Source: Notamacropus eugenii
Taxonomy: Eukaryota; Chordata; Mammalia; Diprotodontia; Macropodidae
Assembly: GCF_028372415.1 (NCBI RefSeq)
Contig: NC_092875.1
Span: forward strand, 227,048,636 to 227,112,635
Length of the DNA: 64,000 nt
Direction: 5' to 3'
In this document: positions 10,940-22,200 of the stretch, in pieces
Numbering within the stretch: the stretch's first letter is position 1
Layout: each line of letters begins with the position of its first letter
Translations under genes and position numbers: made by a program
The notes under the pieces: generated by a model
The model's database searches: none
The model's input: only the letters and a program-made list of their open reading frames with translations
What the model was told of the DNA's origin: nothing

Positions 10940-12046
10940 ATGCCCAAATAAGGGGAAAAAATAAGACCATAGAAGACTACTTTCTTGGTGAACAGGTATT
11001 TTCTTCCATCTTTTCAGATGAGGAAGAACAATGCATAGTATCAAAGGAAGACATAAAAATCAAGGCTTTTGCATCCAAAACCTCCAAAATAAATATGCAA
11101 TGGTATCAGGACATGTAAGAACTCAACAAGTATATTGAAAATCAAGTAAGAGAGGTGGAGGAAAAATTGGGAAGAGAAATGAGAGAGATGCAAGAAAATC
11201 ATGAAAAATGGGTCAACAGTAAGCTAAAGGAGACCTAAAAAATGCTGAAGAAAATAACACCTTTTAAAAATAGGCTAAGTCAATTGGCAAAAGATGGCCA
11301 AAAACTCAATGAGGAGAAGAATGCTTTAAAAAAGCAGAATTAGCCAAATGGAAAATGAGGTTCAAAAGCGCACTCAAGAAAAGACTTCTTTAAAAATTAG
11401 AATGGAGCAGATGGAAGCTAATGAGTTTATAGGAAACCAAGAAATTACAAAACAAAACCAAAAGAATGAAAACACAGAAGATAATGTGAAATATCTCATT
11501 GGAAAAAACAACTGATCTGGAAAATAGATCCAGGAGAATCTATTTAAAAATTATGGGACTACATGAAGGCCATGACCAAAAAAAGATCCTAGATATCATC
11601 TTTCATGAAATTATCAAGGACAACTGACATGATATTCTACAACCAGAGGGCAAAATATTGAAATAATCCACCGATCACCTTCAGAAAGAATTCAGAAAAG
11701 AGAAAATCTTAGGAATATTATAGCCAAATTATAGAGTTTCCAGGTCAAGGAGAAAATACAGCAAGCAGATACACAGAAACAATTCCAGTATTGTGGAAAT
11801 AATATCAGGATAACACAGTATTTGGCATCTTCCACATTAAGAGACCAACAGGCTTGGAATGTGGTATTCCACAAGTCAAAGGAACTAGCATTAAAACCAA
11901 AAATCACCTACCCAACAAAACTAAGTATAATACTTCAGGATAAAAAAATGGTCATTCAATGATATAGAGGATTTTCAACCATTCATGATGAAAAGACCAG
12001 GACTCCATAGAAAATTTGACTTTCAAACATAAGAATCAAGAGAAGG
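10940..12046 (+). pseudogene. HAL1 copy A ORF1 (L1 ORF1p-like), broken
   Basis: The expected ATG at 10940 is followed at codon 4 by TAA. Further in come a TAA at 11116-11118 and several small insertions or deletions. Landmarks of L1 ORF1p remain: 'KTIEDYFLGEQVF' near the N terminus, a heptad-rich coiled coil, and the closing 'KFDFQT'-like block near 12020. A functional protein would trimerise through the coiled coil and bind L1-type RNA; this one cannot be made. Confidence 0.75.
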
Positions 12047-12173
12047 ATGGAAAGGTAAACAGGAAAGAGAAATCATAAAGGACTTTCTAAAGTTGAACTG
12101 TGTGCATTTCTACATGGAAAGATAATATTTGTAACTCGAGACTTTTCTCAGTATTTGGATATTTGGAGGGATT

Positions 12174-12175
<2 letters not shown>

Positions 12176-12211
<36 letters not shown>

Positions 12212-12232
12212 AAAGAGAGAGAGAGAGAGCAA
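12176..12232. repeat. (CA)n then (GA)n microsatellite in HAL1 A
   Basis: About 16 CA units followed by GA units. A CA tract stands at the same place in the other HAL1 copies (37218-37240; a shorter one at 30772-30795), so it grew from a short ancestral CA run in the element. Confidence 0.9.
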
Positions 12233-13080
12233 GAGCACAGGGTGAATTAAATAAGATGGGATGATATCTAAAAACACAAAATTAAGGGGTGAGAGGAATA
12301 TTTTGGGAGGAGAAAGGGAGAAATGCAATGCAGCAAATTATCATTCATAAAAGAGGCAATAAAAAGCTTTTTCAATGGAGGAGATAAGGGAGGGGATGAG
12401 AGGAAAAAAGTGAAGCTTACTTTCTTCATATTTACCTTAAGGAGAGAATAACATCTTCACTCAATTTGGTACGAAAATCTATCTTACACTACAGGAAAGC
12501 AGGGGAGAAGGAGACAAGTGGGGTGAGGGCAAATGGGAGAAGGGAGCAATTAGAAGTAAACATTTTGGGGAGGGACAAGGTCAAAAGAGAGAACAGAATA
12601 AATGGGGGGCAGAATAGGATGGAGGGAAATATAGTTAGTCTTACACAACATGACTATTATGGAATTTTTTTTGCAAAACTACACATGCATATCCTATATT
12701 GAATTGCTTGACTTCTCAGTGGGGATGGAAGGAGAGGGAGGAAGGGAGTGAAGTTGGAACTCAAAGTTTTGGGAACGAATGTTGAGAACTGTTTTTGCAT
12801 ACAAATGAGAAATGAGAAATACAGGTAATGGAGTATAGAAATCTATCTTGCTCTACAAGAAAAGAGAGAAAATGGGGATAAGGGAAGGGAGGGTAGATTG
12901 GGAGAAAGGGTAATTGGAATGCATGGAATTTTGGAGTGAGGAGGGGAGATATGAGGAGAATATTTGGAACTCAAAATTTTGTGGAAATGAATATTGAAAA
13001 GTAAAAATAAATAAATAAACATAAAAAAAGATTGTTAACTTGTAACACTGGCAATTAGAAACCTTGGACTCTGAAAATAT

Positions 13081-13094
13081 ACTCCTAGAATCTT
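13081..13094. repeat. Target-site duplication, left, of HAL1 B/C
   Basis: 'actcctagaatctt' matches 'acccctagaaactt' at 15195-15208 in 12 of 14 positions. The pair brackets the inverted HAL1 at 13095-15194. Confidence 0.7.
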
Positions 13095-15194
13095 TTTAAA
13101 ATTTATTTATTTATTTAACTTTTCGACATTCATTTCCACAAAATGTTGAGTTCCTAATTTTCTCTCCATCTCTCCCCCGCTCCCCAAATGCCATGTATTC
13201 TGATTGTGCTTTCCACTAATGTGCCCTCCCTTCTAACACTGCTCCCTTTCCTTATCCCCATCTTCTCTCTTGTCCTGTAGGGTAAGATAAATTTCTATAC
13301 CCCATTACCTGTATTTCTTATTTCTCAGTTGCATGCAAAAAGAATTCTCAACATTTGTTCCTATAACTTTGTGTTCCAACTTCTCTTCCTGCCTCCCTCC
13401 CCCCTCAAATCCACTAAGAAGGCAAGCAATTCAATATAGGCTATATATGTATAGTTTTGCAAATGGCTTCCATAATAGTCATGTTGTGTAAGACTAACTA
13501 TATTTCCCTCCATCCTATCCTTTCCCCATTTATTCTGTTCTCTCTTTTGATCCTCTCCCTCCCCAAGAGTGCTGACTTCAAATTGCTCCCTCCTCCCATT
13601 TACCCTCCCTTCCATCATCCATCTCACCTTGCTTATCACATTCTCTCCTACTTTCCTGTAATTTAAGATAGGTTTTCATACCAAATTGAGAGTGCATATT
13701 ATTCCTTCCTTGAGCCAAATGTGAAAAGAGTAAGTTTCACTTTTTTACTCTCACCTCCTCCCTTTTCTCCTCCATTGAAAAAGCTTTTTCTTGCTTCTTT
13801 CATGAGAGATAATTTGTCCCATTCCATTTCTCCCTTTCTCCCCCCAATATATTCCTCTCTTGCCCCTTAATTTTATTTTTTTACATATTATCTCTTCCTA
13901 TTCCACTCACCCTGTGCTCTCTGTCTCTCTGTCTCTTTCTCTCTCTCTGTCTCTGTCTGTCTGTCTGTCTCTCCCTGTCTCTCTCTCTCTACATATATAT
14001 GTATGTATATCTATGTATTTATACATGTGATGTGTGTGTGTGTGTATAATCCCTCCAACTACCCAGATACTGAGAAAAGTTTCAAGAATTAAAAATGTTA
14101 TCTTTCTATATAGGAATGTAAACAGTTTAATTTTAGCAAGTCCTTTATGATTTCTCTTTCCTTATTACCTTTTCATTCTCTTGATTCTTATGTTTGAAAG
14201 TCAAATTTTCTAGAGTAGAGTAGAGAGGGCAGAGCCAAGAAGGTGGAGTAGAAAGACACACATACTCTAGCTCTTCCCCCATAGCCCATAAAATACCTAT
14301 AAAGAAGGACTCACAATGAATTATAGAGCTATGGAAGCCACAGAGCAATGGAGTAGGGGAGATTTCCAGCTGGGGATGACATGGAAGGCCAGTGGGAAAG
14401 GTCTGTTGCACCAGATGCGGAGCAGAGCACAGCCCAGCCTTGGCAGAGCCAGGAGGAGCAGGCCTCAGGGGTGGAATCCCCAGCAGCATTGCAGGTTTGC
14501 AAATCCCTCAACCCATAGGTGCCAAAAACACTTCAAAGGTCAGTGAGAGAACTTTTTCATCTCTGTGACAAGGGAGCAGGTTGCTCCCCTAGTCCTGGTC
14601 TCAGGCAGCAGTGGCAGCAGCAGCAGTTGGTGGCAGCAGCTGTGGTGGCCAACAGGCAGTTGTCTGGCCTCCATTGTTGGAGGACTCAGTGTAAAGTTGC
14701 TGGGAGAACTGAGCAGCTAATCTGAACCTCAGGCCTGAGTGGTGGCCCTGCCCCCACCTAAATGCCCTGGGGGAATTGAGCAGCTGATGTAAATCTCAGC
14801 TACCAGTGTGGCCAGGGAGTAAACTCCTCTCCTTTTACTGTGATACCTTGGAGGAACTGAGATCTTACAGGTCCTCGCAGTATACCCCACTCTTGACAAA
14901 GGACCCAAAAGTAAAGTAACTGATTGGGAAAATGCCCAAAAAAGGGGAAAAAATAAGACTATTGAAGGTTATTTTCTTGGTGAACAGATATTCTCTCTCA
15001 TTATTTTGGATGAGGAAGAGCAATGTCTACCATTGAGGGAAGACAAAAAAGTCAAGGCTTCTGCATCCAAAACCTCCAAAATAAATATGCAATGCTCCCA
15101 GGCCATGAAAGACCTCAAAAATGATTTTGAAAATCAAGTAAGAGAGGTGGAGGAAAATTTGGGAAGAGAAATGAAAGTGATGCAAGAAAATCAT
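13095..15194 (-). mobile_element. HAL1 copy B/C with 5' inversion (twin priming)
   Basis: One insertion in two pieces. From 13095 to about 14215 is the 3' part on the minus strand, beginning with the T-rich complement of the tail and ending inside the last codons of ORF1. From about 14220 to 15194 is the 5' part on the plus strand, from the element's first bases ('gagggcagagccaagaaggt') into the ORF1 coiled coil ('gagaggtggaggaaaatttg'). The element's 5' end abuts the 3' piece, and its internal end faces the target. This is the arrangement twin priming produces. Flanking 14-bp repeats (13081-13094, 15195-15208) show it is a single event. A short 'tagag' repeat lies at the inversion joint. About a third of the element, mainly the middle of ORF1, is missing. 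Confidence 0.8.
14932..15194 (+). pseudogene. HAL1 B/C ORF1, N-terminal piece
   Basis: The start codon ATG at 14932 is kept, but one A is missing from the A-run a few codons later, shifting the frame. After this the text follows ORF1 ('DEEEQCLP', 'ASKTSKINMQ', 'FENQVREVEE') and stops at the target-site duplication, inside the coiled coil. The rest of ORF1 lies inverted at 14150-14215 or is lost. Confidence 0.75.
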
Positions 15195-15208
15195 ACCCCT
15201 AGAAACTT
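15195..15208. repeat. Target-site duplication, right, of HAL1 B/C
   Basis: 'acccctagaaactt', partner of 13081-13094. Confidence 0.7.
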
Positions 15209-15333
15209 GAAGGGGAAAAATAGTTGTGCCCTCAGTCTTTGGTGGGGGTAGCCCTTTAAAGAGGTTAAATTGACTATTCTCATCTTTTCTCCCCACCAAT
15301 GAGGTCTGTAAAGTAGGATAGATACCATCACAT

Positions 15334-15793
15334 TGTAGTTCCAATGTGATACTCATAGCCCCAATGTTGTCTATGGATATGCCAGCACAGTACTGAATCA
15401 CAAAATATAACAGAGTCTCCATATGTAAGACAGAACCAAAATATTTATTCAAACACCAAAAAGCCAAATCTCAACACCAGAAAATCAAATCCATCATAAC
15501 ACAAAGAAATCTATACAGAGTAACAATGTAGGGGGCATTACCATCCCCAAGTCTTCCCTCTGTTAGGTTTTCTGCAACCTAGCTCCCTTAAACAAAATCA
15601 CAAATAAGCTCTCTCACTCATGCTAGTTGATGCCTGCTCTCTCTTTCCCAGATCTCACTGGTCTGACTCACTTCCTGCTCCACCCCTTCCTATGCCACCT
15701 GTTCAGCAAACTCCTCCCATCACAGCCTCTATGACAGAGGTCACATGGGCCTATTAATGAATGGAAAAGATCTTCCCTTTAAATTCCATTACA
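15334..15793 (-). mobile_element. Solo LTR, family 1, with perfect 5-bp TSD
   Basis: The best-kept family 1 copy. On the plus strand it opens TGTAGTTCCA and closes CCATTACA, and is flanked by cacat on both sides (15329-15333 and 15794-15798). On the minus strand the order is TGTAATGG, purine-rich U3, an AATAAA-bearing 'gtttgaataaatattttggt', then a U5 ending in CA. It is 460 bp long with no internal region. The 5-bp duplication argues against 6-bp-duplicating betaretrovirus-like ERVs and leaves class I or ERVL-like origins open. Confidence 0.85.
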
Positions 15794-15944
15794 CACATAT
15801 TCTAGCATTAATCATTATTTATTGCTAGCTTTGACTTAAATGGTTGTACCAAGCCCGTCTCGATTATAGTACAAATTCTACTCCTTCTATGCTTCCTTGT
15901 GTCCAAGTTGACTTCTTATTTGCATCTAAATGTTAACCAGATAC

Positions 15945-16045
15945 TTTCCTCTGTATTCTGTTTGGCTTGTATTTTTGTATCACCAGTACTTAGCATAGTG
16001 CCTAGCATATTGTAGGTACTTAATGAATGCTTATTGCCTGACTTG
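15945..16045 (+). mobile_element. L2-type LINE 3' end
   Basis: 'tttttgtatcaccagtactt', 'agcatagtgcctagcatatt' and 'gtaggtacttaatgaatgct' give the familiar closing segment of L2-clade LINEs. Confidence 0.65.
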
Positions 16046-16183
16046 ACTGACTGACATTCTTGATCTTAGCCTCTCCTGGCCTGTCCTGGCCCAGAAGTGA
16101 GTGTTGATGGTATTCTACTGGCAAAAATTCTTATAGTTAATGATTTGAACAGTTAGTGACACCTAACTCTAGTGCTTCCTAAA

Positions 16184-16220
16184 CACACACACACACACGC
16201 GCACACACACACACACACAC
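16184..16220. repeat. (CA)n microsatellite
   Basis: CA repeat with a CGCG interruption near its middle. Confidence 0.95.
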
Positions 16221-16639
16221 AGAGATGTATGTAGGGTATATGTGTGTATGTGTATAAAATGTGATGAATTAAATTAAGTTAATGGTTGAGCATTTGCTTA
16301 TAAATCCAATCAATGTAAATAATAAACTTAAATTTGTTGTAGCACATCAGTTATTTTTCAGGAATAATCATAAGGATGCCTATAATTATGTGGAATTGTT
16401 TCAATCTTCCCAAAGGCCTAAGCTCACCTGAAACAGGTGCTACTCAGGATACAAAAAAAAGGAATTTTAAGCACTATGGAAAAAATGTCTTGCATTCAAA
16501 ATGCAATTTTTAGTTTACCCTGACCTGGGAGGACACTAGCTTGAAGAAAGAGATAGGATGTGGGTTAAACAGAAGAAGAGAGTGTTAAGTTAATGCACCT
16601 GAGGAGATATTCTTATGTGCCTAAACATTGTTACAATTA

Positions 16640-19565
16640 TCCTTTCTGTTTCTTCATATTTATTCATCCTTGCCTCACCTCTGATCTAATTGGGAAGGGT
16701 TATAGCTTTTCTCCCTTAGAGGTAATGTTTGCTCTTGGTTCTAGACATGTACTAATTTTTAAAAAGCTTCCATTTATTCCTGTGCTTTCTAGTGCTTTTA
16801 ATACAAATGAATGTTGCATTTCTCAAAGTATTTTTTTCTGCAATTTGGATATAATGAAAGTATTTTTGTTGTTTTTGCTAGTGATATGGTCAATGATGCT
16901 TATAGTTTCCTATAAATTAAACCAGTCCTGCATTCCTGATAAATCCCACACCCCTGGTCATATTGTACAGTCTTTGTGATATAATGCTGTAATCACCTTG
17001 CTAATATTTTATTTAAAATTGTTACATGAATATCCAGTAGAGAAAATGGGTATAGTTTTCATTTTCTTTTTTGTTTTTGCTCTCCTTAGTTTTAGTGAAA
17101 AAACCCAATATGTGTCATAAAAGGAACTTGATAGAATTTCTTCTTTAGTCATTTATTTCAAATAGGTCATACACTACTGACTCAATCATTCTTTATTTGG
17201 TAGAATTCACATATACCTTCATCTTTTCCTGGGGACTTTTTCATAGGTAGTTCATTGACAGCTTATTAATTTTTTTCTAAGATAACGTTCTTTAAACATG
17301 TAATTTCTTCTGTTATCTGGACAATTAATATTTTCATGAATATTCATCCATTTCTCTTAAATGATCAGTTTTACTGGCAAATAAATGGGCAAAATAACTC
17401 CTAATACTTGATTTAATTTCATCTTTGTTGGTGGTTCATCCATTCTTTTAATTTTTGATACTGGTAACTTGGTTTCCACTGTTCTTTTTTTTAAAAACAA
17501 ATTAGCCAATACTTCATATATTTTCATTCTTTTCATCATAAACAGTTCTTAGCTTTATTTATTATTTAAATGGAGTTGTTTATGTTTATTAACATATCTA
17601 TTTTCAAAATTTCCATTTTTGGTATTTAATTAGAAATTTTTTATTTGTTCTACTTCCAGTTTTTTTTACTTATATTCCTAATTCATCAGTCTGTTCCTTC
17701 TCTCTTTTCAGTGATGTATGTTTAGAGATACAAATTTTCCTCAACTCCTTTGGTTACATCACACAGATTTGCTCTATTGTTTCATTTTTCTCCTTATGTT
17801 AAATGAAATTAGCAATTATTTCTGATTCATTCATCTATGCAATCATTCCTTAGTTTGAGAATAATTTCCAATTAATCTTCTACAATTCTATATTTAATTT
17901 AATTTAATTTAATTACATGAAAAAGGTGCATTTCATATATTTGTTTTTCTTCTTTTGTTTCTGAGGTTTTTATACCTTAAAATATGATCAATTTTTATAA
18001 AGTGCCATATGTAGCTGAGGAAAAGGTGTACAATATTCTATTTCCAATCAATTTTTCTCCAGAGATCCATCACTATCAACATTTTTAAAATTCAATTTAT
18101 CTCCTTAATCTTTCTTATTTGTTTCATAGTTAGATTTCTCTAGTTCTAAGAAGAGAAATGTAAGTACCCCAATGGTATAATTTCATTATTTTCTCCTGTA
18201 ACTAATTTAACATTTCCTGTAAGAATCTGAATGCTGTGACATTTGGTGCATATATATTTAATACTGATATCACCTCAGTATCTATATAAAAATTTAGATT
18301 CTGCTCCATCCCCTTCTTTTAACTGTGTGATTTTCTGTTTCAAGCTCTGTTTTGTTTGTTTTCTTCTTTTTAGAAACAACGTATTGTTGAATTTTGGTTT
18401 TTAAACCATTCTTCTATCACGTTCGATTTTGTGGGTGAGTTTATCCCATTCATATTCAAAGTTATGATTACTAAGTATGTATTTTTTCATCCTGTTTTTT
18501 TCTTTATCTTTCTCTCTCTCTTTTTTTTTTTTACATTGGCCCTCCTTAAAAAATCTGTTTTGCTTCTGACAACTGTTTACCTTAATATTATTTCCCTTTT
18601 TTATCCCTCCCTTTCTGTTACCAAGTTCACCTCCTATTTCCCTCTTGGGTAAGATTGATTTCTATACTCAATACAGAATGTATACATATTTTTCATTCTT
18701 TAAAATAATTCAGATGATAGCAAGGTTCAAGAAAAACTTCTCACCCCTCCCCATTTCTCCTTCTACTATAGAAACTCATCTTTGTGAATCTTTTTTATGT
18801 GAGATATTTTTTCCCATGAATCCCCTTATTTCCCCCTTCTCTCAGTACATCACTCTTTTTCACCCATACATTTGAAACAATCATCCTAACATAACTGATT
18901 CAGTCCCATGCCACCTCTTCTTCTAACAATGCCCTAACAATGAAAATATTCTTAGGAGTTACAAGTAACATCTTAAGGAATATGAACAGTTTAACTATAT
19001 TGAATTGAAAGTCAAATTTTTATTTTCCTTTGGTCTTTTCATTGGAATAGTGAAAAGTTCTCTATTTCATTAAATTTCCATTTTTCCCCTGAAAATTATA
19101 CTTGGTTTGTTGGGTAGGTTATTATTGGTTGTAATCCTAGTTCCTTTGCCTTTTAACACACAATTCTAAGACTTCCATTTCTTTCTTACGGTGGCTGCTA
19201 AATCTTACGTCAATCTGACTGTCGTTTTATGGTATTTGAATTTCTTTCTGGCTGCTGGGAGTATTTTTTCTTTGACTTGGAATTTCTAGAATTTGAATGT
19301 AATATTCCTGCTTGCCTTGATTTGGGGATCTCTTTCTGGAGGTGATTGGTGACTTCTTTCAATTTCTATTTTTCCCTCTTGTTTTAGGATATCTGGCTAA
19401 TTTTCTTTTGTAATTTCTTGAAATATGATATGTAGCATCTTTCTTTGATCACAGTTTTCAGGTAGTTCAATAATTTTAAAATTATTTCTCCTTGATCTAT
19501 TTTCTAATGCAATTCTTTTTCTATTGAGATAGTTTGCATTTTTTATATTTTTTACATTTTTTTAA
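16640..19565 (-). mobile_element. Old L1 fragment with ORF1 3' part and ORF2, antisense
   Basis: Reading right to left: ORF1 C-terminal text from about 19540 ('LENRSRRNNFKII'-like), the ORF1-ORF2 spacer at about 18950-18500, the ORF2 start at about 18470 ('NMNGINSPTK'-like), and a decayed endonuclease. The reverse transcriptase region includes 'GIYQECRT'-like sequence near 16930 and a RQG block near 16665. It is heavily mutated with stops in every frame. It stops just after the RQG region of the RT. Divergence is far greater than in the HAL1 copies, so it is an older insertion. The 128-residue plus-strand frame at 16593-16979 is only the antisense of this RT. Confidence 0.75.
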
Positions 19566-19589
19566 TTTACATTTCTTGATTTCTTGCTA

Positions 19590-19885
19590 AGTGATCAAAA
19601 GATATGAGCAAATAGGCTTCAAAAACATTACAATTTACTAACATCATAAAACATTGTCTAAATCACGAAATACTAAGTGAAATTCAAATTAAAAATAAAA
19701 TCAGTAAATTATAAGTAAAATGTAAACAAAAACAACGTGGGGTTTTACTTCATATACTGCATTTGACAAGGATGAAAATTATCATTTGTGGAAGAGCTGT
19801 GAACAGTTACACAAACATGCATTTTAGTAGAATGGAATGATTGTTGGGGAACAATTATGATAAAAAACATAAATGTTTCAATGAA
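19590..19885 (+). mobile_element. L1 3' fragment
   Basis: 'aagtgatcaaaagatatgag', 'aaacattgtctaaatcacga' and 'tggaagagctgtgaacagtt' follow the order of the ORF2 C-terminal and 3' region of mammalian L1. It is in the opposite orientation to the neighbouring L1 at 16640-19565. Confidence 0.6.
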
Positions 19886-20454
19886 AACTAAATTTTAAAA
19901 AGTCATGCTAAATTGAAATGTTTAATAAATTGGGCAAAATCACTTATTAAAGTTATTTTAATTAAACAAATGAGCTATTTATGGTTTCATGTATAAATCT
20001 TTTTATCTTTTCTACTGTTGATATTTTCTCTTTTCTTGTGTTTCTTAAATGAATAGTAAGAAAAAATAAAAATACAGAAGGAAATACTGGAAATTTGTTT
20101 ATTAAATTATGGAATTGATCAAAATGCATACTGTTGATATTCACTAATAACCTGTCTATGCTACAGAAACTCATCATGTTTATAATCCCTGATGCCCAGA
20201 CACAAATCTCACAAGATTACAGAAATTGAGATAAGCATCGTTTTACTTCCATCATATTTTACCATGGTTTTTATACTCTACATTTTCACTTGTTTACAAG
20301 TTGATATGAGGGAATTCTTAGATTATTTTTACGAGCATCTATTTTATTTTCCCAGGCAGAAAATCAAGATGTTCTGTTTTCTCACACCCAAGTTGTCATT
20401 ATTTGGTTTCTGATGACTCAGAGTGAGTATAAATAGCTTTCTGTTTTAGCCAGA
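19886..20454. other. No gene seen
   Basis: AT-rich sequence without recognisable coding or repeat content. Confidence 0.4.
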
Positions 20455-20803
20455 AACCTTGAGGACTTTTGCCTCCCAGAATGATTTTATTTGACTAGTT
20501 AAAGAGGCTATTTTTTTCCTCATTTTTGACCCAGCCTTAATCAGTGGGTATTGCCTCAGACAAACTGAGACTTGGAAGAAACCTTGGCTTAAAAAGAGCA
20601 AGGTCTCACACTATATCCTGAGCCATCTCCAGTCATCTGAGCTCCACCTTGCCACTGGACCCAGATGGTTCTGGAGAGAAGTGAGGCTGGTGACTTTGTA
20701 CAGCCCTGCCTCACTTAAATCCAATTCACTTGTAGGCAAGGACATCTCCTTCATAATGTCATTGTCCTCTTCAAGAATGAAGGATAAACAACAACTCTTA
20801 TTT
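20455..20803 (+). mobile_element. Marsupial SINE ending in a 'ggataaacaacaac' tail
   Basis: The blocks 'gccatctccagtcatctgag', 'gccactggacccagatggtt', 'agaagtgaggctggtgactt', 'aatccaattcacttgtaggc' and 'aagaatgaaggataaacaac' belong to a SINE I recall as common in marsupial genomes (WALLSI-like). The ACAACAAC end suggests an RTE-type partner. The exact family name is not certain. Confidence 0.6.
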
Positions 20804-20830
20804 TCTTTGGTAGAAGATTGTGGTCATCTG

Positions 20831-20833
<3 letters not shown>

Positions 20834-20873
<40 letters not shown>

Positions 20874-20880
20874 AAACATA
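20834..20880. repeat. (CA)n microsatellite
   Basis: About 18 CA units with TA variants at the right end. Confidence 0.95.
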
Positions 20881-21957
20881 CATTCACATTAACATACTCT
20901 TATGTATTATATTTAGTACACTGTGTTGAATGACTGCTGTTGATTAATGCCACTTCTTAATATAGATCTGGTCAACATAGAATAATGATTTCCTTATTGA
21001 ATCATCCATAAAAGTAAAGATAATTCTTCTAAATCATAAGTGGATTGGAAAATAATGGTTAATACCTAAATAATAGTTTAAATTTGGGAAAAGATTTTTA
21101 AAATAGGGTATTATTGAGCTGTTCAAAATTCTACCTGAACTCTCAATCTTAGAAATAAAACTAATCTTAAAAGCACCTATGTGGAGGTGAAAAAACATGT
21201 CTCATTTTATGCCAATAATCAAGACTTCCAAGCCTTAAGAAAAATGAATAAAATTTAACACAAATTCACAAAGTAATTTTGGAAGAAAGGTAATGTTATT
21301 TAATGAAGAAGTGGGGAAAAGACAATCTAAAAGAAGATAAGTTGATTTGTTTTATTTCCCACTAAAATGTGTAGCCTTACAAAACTAAAACTGAACAGTA
21401 ATTAACATACGCAAGGAGTGATTAATATATGCAGTTGATTCATAGGAGTCTCCAACAATGTATCACACCTAGAAAAAAACTAGTACATTGCATTGCAAAT
21501 ATTAGGAACTTAATAGATTTCTGTTGAATTTGATGAAATTACAGTTGTACAGTCATTACAGAGGAAAATTCATAACATCTCCGACAAAATACTCACCACA
21601 TTTTATAATTATTTCAGCATTTTCCAGTGTTGTGCTGGTAAATACTTAACAACCTGTGTTCTAGAAAAGGGAAAAACTATAACTTTCTCCAACATATTCT
21701 TAAATCTAGAACATCAAAAATATTAAATCAAGTCTAATTCCTAGTATTTACGCATTTCTAAGGTGTAAGTATTCTCCCCGAAAATGTAACAATCAACTCT
21801 CAAGAGCTGGATCAAAATGTCTTTGGCATATGTCGGCAGCGTTTTTTCTACCCCATCTTGTTAGTGATTGCCTCTTTTTTCCCTCTTTAGTAAATGAAGC
21901 AAATACTCATCATTCCAGAGCTTTGCACGTCAGTCTCAACTGTAAATCCTCTTTAAA
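20881..21957. other. No gene seen
   Basis: AT-rich sequence; no coding sequence or named repeat seen. Confidence 0.4.
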
Positions 21958-22001
21958 ATGAGAGAGAAAGAGAGGGAGAGAGAGAGAAAGGGGGAGAGAG
22001 G

Positions 22002-22096
<95 letters not shown>

Positions 22097-22200
22097 GGGG
22101 AGAGAGAGAGAGAAAAAGAGAGGGAGAGAGAGAGAAAGGGGGAGAGAGAGAGAGAGAGGGAGAGAGAGAGAGAGAGGGAGAGAGAGAGAGAAGGGGGGAA
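21958..22200. repeat. Long (GA)n polypurine tract
   Basis: About 240 bases of almost pure A/G. It begins with mixed gaga/ggga units, has a central pure GA stretch (about 22007-22092), then alternates gagaga with aaggggg blocks. The Arg/Glu-rich and Ser/Leu-rich open frames across it come from the dinucleotide repeat and are not genes. Confidence 0.98.

Larger units (their letters stand above)
10282..13028 (+). mobile_element. HAL1 (half-LINE-1) copy A
   Basis: A 2.7-kb element running from a G-rich start ('gcagagccaagatggcagag') through a CAG-rich 5' region, ORF1 (10940 to about 12046), a spacer with a (CA)n tract, and a purine-rich 3' part. It ends 'tgtggaaatgaatattgaaa' followed by an A/T-rich tail. 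It collides with no ORF2: there is no endonuclease or reverse transcriptase. It aligns throughout with the copies at 13095, 28852, 35420 and 40836. A YY1-like CAAGATGGC sits at 10300-10308. I found no clear target-site duplication because both ends lie in A-rich sequence. Confidence 0.85.

Noticed and set aside
15027..15467. 146-codon minus-strand frame
   Set aside because: Spans the antisense of HAL1 ORF1, a unique gap and part of an LTR; a chance concatenation.
16593..16979. 128-codon plus-strand frame with membrane-like stretches
   Set aside because: It is the antisense of a decayed L1 reverse transcriptase; hydrophobicity comes from the A-rich opposite strand.
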